In this document: in pieces, positions 62,093 to 64,000 of the stretch
Layout: each line of letters opens with the position of its first letter
How positions within the stretch are numbered: position 1 is the stretch's first letter
Assembly: GCA_003139095.1 (NCBI GenBank)
Contig: PLHW01000044.1
Coordinates: 125,838-189,837 of the forward strand
Direction of reading: 5' to 3'
Length of the DNA: 64,000 nt
From: Acidobacteriaceae bacterium
Lineage (GTDB): Bacteria > Acidobacteriota > Terriglobia > Terriglobales > Acidobacteriaceae
Notes under the pieces: model-generated
Databases searched by the model: none
Told to the model about the DNA's origin: nothing
The model's input: the letters and a program-made list of their open reading frames with translations, nothing else
Position numbers and translations under genes: made by a program

Positions 62093-62144
62093 GTTTGAAA
62101 AGTCAGCGAAAGGAGGAAGTTCACTGCAGGGAATATCGAGGAGT

Positions 62145-62220
62145 TGCGAGGTCATCCAATTGGCTAGGATAACCGGCTCTGACCCGGTTCATGCACGTTC
62201 GACTCGTGCCCTCGCAGCCA
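62145..62220 (+). tRNA. tRNA-Gln(CTG)
   Basis: Acceptor TGCGAGG/CCTCGCA, discriminator G, anticodon stem ACCGG/CCGGT with loop CTCTGAC, T loop TTCGACT, CCA encoded. Confidence 0.92.
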
Positions 62221-62232
62221 GGTTTAGAACGC

Positions 62233-62306
62233 GGTCGCAGAGTCTAGCGGCAGGATACCTGACTGTCTATCAGGAGGGACGGGTTCAACTCCCGTTGCGA
62301 CCGCCA
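62233..62306 (+). tRNA. tRNA-Asp(GTC)
   Basis: Acceptor GGTCGCA/TGCGACC, anticodon stem CCTGA/TCAGG with loop CTGTCTA, discriminator G, CCA encoded. Position 37 is T rather than a purine. Confidence 0.88.
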
Positions 62307-62307
62307 C

Positions 62308-62384
62308 AGGGGTGATGACCCGACGGGAAGGGCGCTCGTCTCCAAAACGAGTTCAAGCAGGTTCGAATCCTGTCACCCCTGCCA
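62308..62384 (+). tRNA. tRNA-Trp(CCA)
   Basis: Acceptor AGGGGTG/CACCCCT, discriminator G, anticodon stem CTCGT/ACGAG with loop CTCCAAA, T arm GCAGG-TTCGAAT-CCTGT, CCA encoded. Confidence 0.92.
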
Positions 62385-62393
62385 GTTTGAAGA

Positions 62394-62468
62394 GCGAGCA
62401 TGGTATAGCGGCTGGTGCCTCGGGCCTCCAACCCGATGACGCGAGTTCAACTCTCGCTGCTCGCTCCA
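62394..62468 (+). tRNA. tRNA-Gly(TCC) with C33
   Basis: Acceptor GCGAGCA/TGCTCGC, discriminator T, anticodon stem TCGGG/CCCGA with loop CCTCCAA: C at position 33. CCA encoded. Confidence 0.88.
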
Positions 62469-62481
62469 TGATTTTGTGAGG

Positions 62482-62557
62482 GCGGAAGTCGTCTAGTGGC
62501 CAAGACGCGACGTTGCCAACGTCGAGAGCGCGGGTTCGAGTCCCGCCTTCCGCTCCA
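62482..62557 (+). tRNA. tRNA-Gly(GCC)
   Basis: Acceptor GCGGAAG/CTTCCGC, discriminator T, anticodon stem CGACG/CGTCG with loop TTGCCAA, T arm GCGGG-TTCGAGT-CCCGC, CCA encoded. Confidence 0.92.
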
Positions 62558-62565
62558 AGTTATGA

Positions 62566-62641
62566 GGCGGTGTAGCCAAGACAGCAAGGCGTCTCCCTGC
62601 AAAGGAGATCATCGGGAGTGCAATTCTCCCCACCGCCTCCA
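62566..62641 (+). tRNA. tRNA-Cys(GCA), altered T loop
   Basis: Acceptor GGCGGTG/CACCGCC, anticodon stem TCTCC/GGAGA with loop CTGCAAA, CCA encoded. T loop reads TGCAATT, with G at the position of the usual T55. Confidence 0.87.
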
Positions 62642-62652
62642 GAGTTTTGTTT

Positions 62653-62726
62653 GCTGGTGTAGCTCAGTGGGAAGAGCTCGGGCCTCGTAAGTCCGTGATC
62701 GGCGTTCGAATCGCCGCGCCAGCTCC
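62653..62726 (+). tRNA. tRNA-Thr(CGT), no complete encoded CCA
   Basis: Acceptor GCTGGTG/CGCCAGC, anticodon stem CGGGC/GTCCG with loop CTCGTAA, T loop TTCGAAT. After the discriminator T only CC remains before the next tRNA begins, so the final A must be added by CCA-adding enzyme. Confidence 0.88.
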
Positions 62727-62801
62727 GCTGGTATAGCTCAACGGGAAGAGCAGGTGCACGGTAAGCGCCCGACCGCAGTTCGAGGCTGCGTGCCAGCTCC
62801 A
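62727..62801 (+). tRNA. tRNA-Thr(GGT) with C33
   Basis: Acceptor GCTGGTA/TGCCAGC, anticodon stem GGTGC/GCGCC with loop ACGGTAA: C at position 33, A at 32. CCA encoded. It directly abuts tRNA-Thr(CGT), so the two need precise processing. Confidence 0.86.
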
Positions 62802-62808
62802 AAGTTTT

Positions 62809-62882
62809 GCTGGTCTAGCACAGTGGGAGTGCAGAGAGCTTGTACCTCTCCGACGAGTGTTCGATTCACTCGACCAGCTCCA
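62809..62882 (+). tRNA. tRNA-Thr(TGT)
   Basis: Acceptor GCTGGTC/GACCAGC, anticodon stem GAGAG/CTCTC with loop CTTGTAC, T loop TTCGATT, CCA encoded. Acceptor stems of the three Thr genes are near-identical. Confidence 0.9.
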
Positions 62883-62891
62883 AGTTTCGAT

Positions 62892-62967
62892 GGCGGGATT
62901 GGCCGAATGGCTTAGGCGCTGGATTGTGGCTCCAGTCACGAGAGTTCGATTCTCTCATCTCGCCCCA
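62892..62967 (+). tRNA. tRNA-His(GTG)
   Basis: An encoded G(-1) pairs with discriminator C73, the His identity pair, around acceptor GCGGGAT/ATCTCGC. Anticodon stem CTGGA/TCCAG with loop TTGTGGC, T loop TTCGATT, CCA encoded. Confidence 0.9.
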
Positions 62968-62970
62968 ATT

Positions 62971-63044
62971 GGGCGGTTCGTATAACGGGATTACTCACGG
63001 CCTGCAACCGTGAAATGCGAGTTCAATTCTCGCACCGTCCACCA
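62971..63044 (+). tRNA. tRNA-Ala(TGC) with C33
   Basis: Acceptor GGGCGGT/ACCGTCC, anticodon stem CACGG/CCGTG with loop CCTGCAA: C at position 33. T loop TTCAATT, ACCA encoded. The usual G3-U70 pair is present as G3-T. Confidence 0.88.
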
Positions 63045-63050
63045 AAGTTT

Positions 63051-63124
63051 GGCTCGGGAACTCGACGGCAGAGTGCTGGTCTGAAAAGCCAGTGGATACG
63101 GTTCAATTCCGTGCCGAGCCACCA
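63051..63124 (+). tRNA. tRNA-Phe(GAA)
   Basis: Acceptor GGCTCGG/CCGAGCC, anticodon stem CTGGT/GCCAG with loop CTGAAAA, T loop TTCAATT, ACCA encoded. Last gene of the array. Confidence 0.92.
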
Positions 63125-63202
63125 AGTATGGGAGTGCTCCAGCTGGTCGAGGCGCGTGTCTTGGCAGCTTTCCCGGCCAAGGTAATTTACGAGGAGATGA
63201 TC

Positions 63203-63742
63203 ATGACGAACGAACTGATCTCGATGAGCCATGTTGAAGACCGACTCACCGCGCAAGATGATCCCGGAGCCTGGAAGGAAATTCTCGCCGTGCTGGGTGA
63301 AGAATTCTTACAGCGATATCGCGCCGAGCAAGGCGAGAAGGAATCATGGTTCCTGCGGATTGGGGCATGTTCGCATTGGGTGCGGCCGCACCAAAGCCGC
63401 TGGCTTGCGGCAGGCGAGTTTGCCTTGCCCATCGGATACAAGGGTGCAGCTGGCTGGTCGAACGGACTGCCCGAATTTGATTGGTCGGTAATTCTCTCGT
63501 TCGACGGTGAACGTTGGAAGCGAGTCGATAGATTCTCCGGCAAGAAACAAATCGTGTTGCGCGTTGCTGTCCCGACGCGCACTGCGCGACATAAGCAGGC
63601 GGCGATCCACACAATGTGGTCCACGTCTCACCAAATGACGCTCTATGGCTTTCGGTGCATCGATCAGAAGTGGCTCTGTGTCGCGGCATCTGATGAGCGC
63701 AAGCATGGACGAATTCTTTACGCAGAAGCGACTGCAGGATAG
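63203..63742 (+). CDS. Unknown protein between tRNA array and rtcB
   Basis: From ATG 63203 (GAGGAG six bases upstream) the product has 179 residues; the ORF-track start lies inside tRNA-Phe and is wrong. It has many Trp, Arg and His residues and an alpha/beta pattern (FDWSVILSFDGERWKRVDRF, KKQIVLRVAVPTRTARHKQAA). No known motif. The conserved basic and aromatic residues suggest RNA contact, but that is speculation. It is 19 bp ahead of rtcB, so the two are almost certainly one operon. Confidence 0.65.
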   Translation: MTNELISMSHVEDRLTAQDDPGAWKEILAVLGEEFLQRYRAEQGEKESWFLRIGACSHWVRPHQSRWLAAGEFALPIGYKGAAGWSNGLPEFDWSVILSFDGERWKRVDRFSGKKQIVLRVAVPTRTARHKQAAIHTMWSTSHQMTLYGFRCIDQKWLCVAASDERKHGRILYAEATAG

Positions 63743-63761
63743 CTCGATTGGGGGAAAGACG

Positions 63762-64000
63762 ATGACAGAGACAACTTACAACGTGATGATGCCGGACAAG
63801 GGCGTGCCTATCAAGGCCTGGACCAAGGGTGTGCAGCTCGAGGATGCCGCACGCCAGCAACTCTTGAATGTCGCGCAATTGCCGTTCATCTACAAGTGGG
63901 TGGCGGCCATGCCGGACGTGCATTGGGGCATCGGTGCGACCGTGGGCAGCGTGATTCCGACGCGTGGCGCAATCATCCCGGCGGCGGTTGGTGTGGACAT
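63762..64000 (+). CDS. rtcB: RNA-splicing ligase RtcB, N-terminal part (cut by window end)
   Basis: ATG 63762 follows GGGGAAAG. The first 79 residues match the RtcB N-terminus: IKAWTKGVQLEDAARQQLLN, VAAMPDVHWGIGATVGSVIPT and GAIIPAAVGVD, which leads into the GVDIGCGM metal-binding motif just beyond the edge. RtcB joins RNA ends with 2',3'-cyclic phosphate and 5'-OH, using GTP and Mn2+, and repairs tRNAs cut by anticodon nucleases. Its position right after about 25 tRNA genes is striking. Confidence 0.93.
   Translation, partial: MTETTYNVMMPDKGVPIKAWTKGVQLEDAARQQLLNVAQLPFIYKWVAAMPDVHWGIGATVGSVIPTRGAIIPAAVGVD

Noticed and set aside
59587-62939. Minus-strand ORFs across the tRNA region (for example 59751..60164, 62664..62939)
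   Set aside because: They are antisense shadows of tRNA genes; their translations have repeated tRNA-derived phrases and no ribosome sites.
1-64000. CRISPR array, rRNA genes, transposase or integrase
   Set aside because: No regularly spaced repeats, rRNA sequence or recombinase motifs were noticed. The Cas4-like nuclease therefore is not part of a CRISPR system here.

Overview
The window reads as a chromosomal segment of a soil-type Acidobacteriota (Terriglobia-like). This rests on the Oar-like TonB-dependent receptor with an N-terminal carboxypeptidase-regulatory domain, the style of the ECF sigma/anti-sigma pair, several small basic or zinc-ribbon proteins of a kind I associate with this phylum, and a moderately GC-rich composition. 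This is inference from gene content; no rRNA is present to confirm it. I see no integrase, transposase, CRISPR array or plasmid replication gene.

Layout. (1) 0.06-4.9 kb, minus strand: a vanadium-haloperoxidase-like protein, an FAD amine oxidase and an unknown protein, with a good promoter about 460 nt upstream. (2) 5.5-9.9 kb, minus: a QhpD-like radical SAM/SPASM protein and a QhpG-like FAD mono-oxygenase, with no quinohemoprotein structural genes beside them, and an HTH protein. (3) 10.1-20.8 kb: an orphan PAS/GAF sensor, then a DNA-repair neighbourhood (mrfA-mrfB, dinB, a SRAP/YedK protein, an HNH protein). (4) 20.9-41.6 kb: a large defence-like island on the minus strand. In transcription order it has a GHKL ATPase, a sigma-like protein, a second GHKL ATPase, a DruA-like protein, then after its own promoter a 976-aa unknown, a ~350-aa unknown, a very large DruE/YprA-type helicase and a Cas4-like nuclease. 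A HEPN-like gene and a uracil-DNA-glycosylase-like gene lie divergently beside it. (5) 41.7-56.2 kb: two XRE regulators, ECF sigma, anti-sigma, TonB-dependent receptor, a secreted BNR-repeat protein, and a converging lasso-peptide-like cluster (PqqD-like B1, Nudix/kinase-like protein, prolyl oligopeptidase, B2 protease, asparagine-synthase-like cyclase, and a 47-aa precursor absent from the ORF track). (6) 56.4-64 kb: a DUF4132 protein and partner, then about 25 tRNA genes in two batches separated by an HNH nuclease gene, then a small protein and the start of rtcB, cut by the window end.

The most unusual items are the Druantia-related island with paired MORC-like ATPases and its own sigma-like factor, and the tRNA array next to RNA ligase RtcB, in which five tRNAs have C instead of the near-universal U at position 33. 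The lasso-like cluster is also notable: its precursor lacks an acidic residue at the expected ring position, and it sits with an isopeptidase-like protease, a receptor and a sigma/anti-sigma pair, a set known from proteobacterial lasso clusters. All assignments come from reading motifs in the translations; no database search was run.
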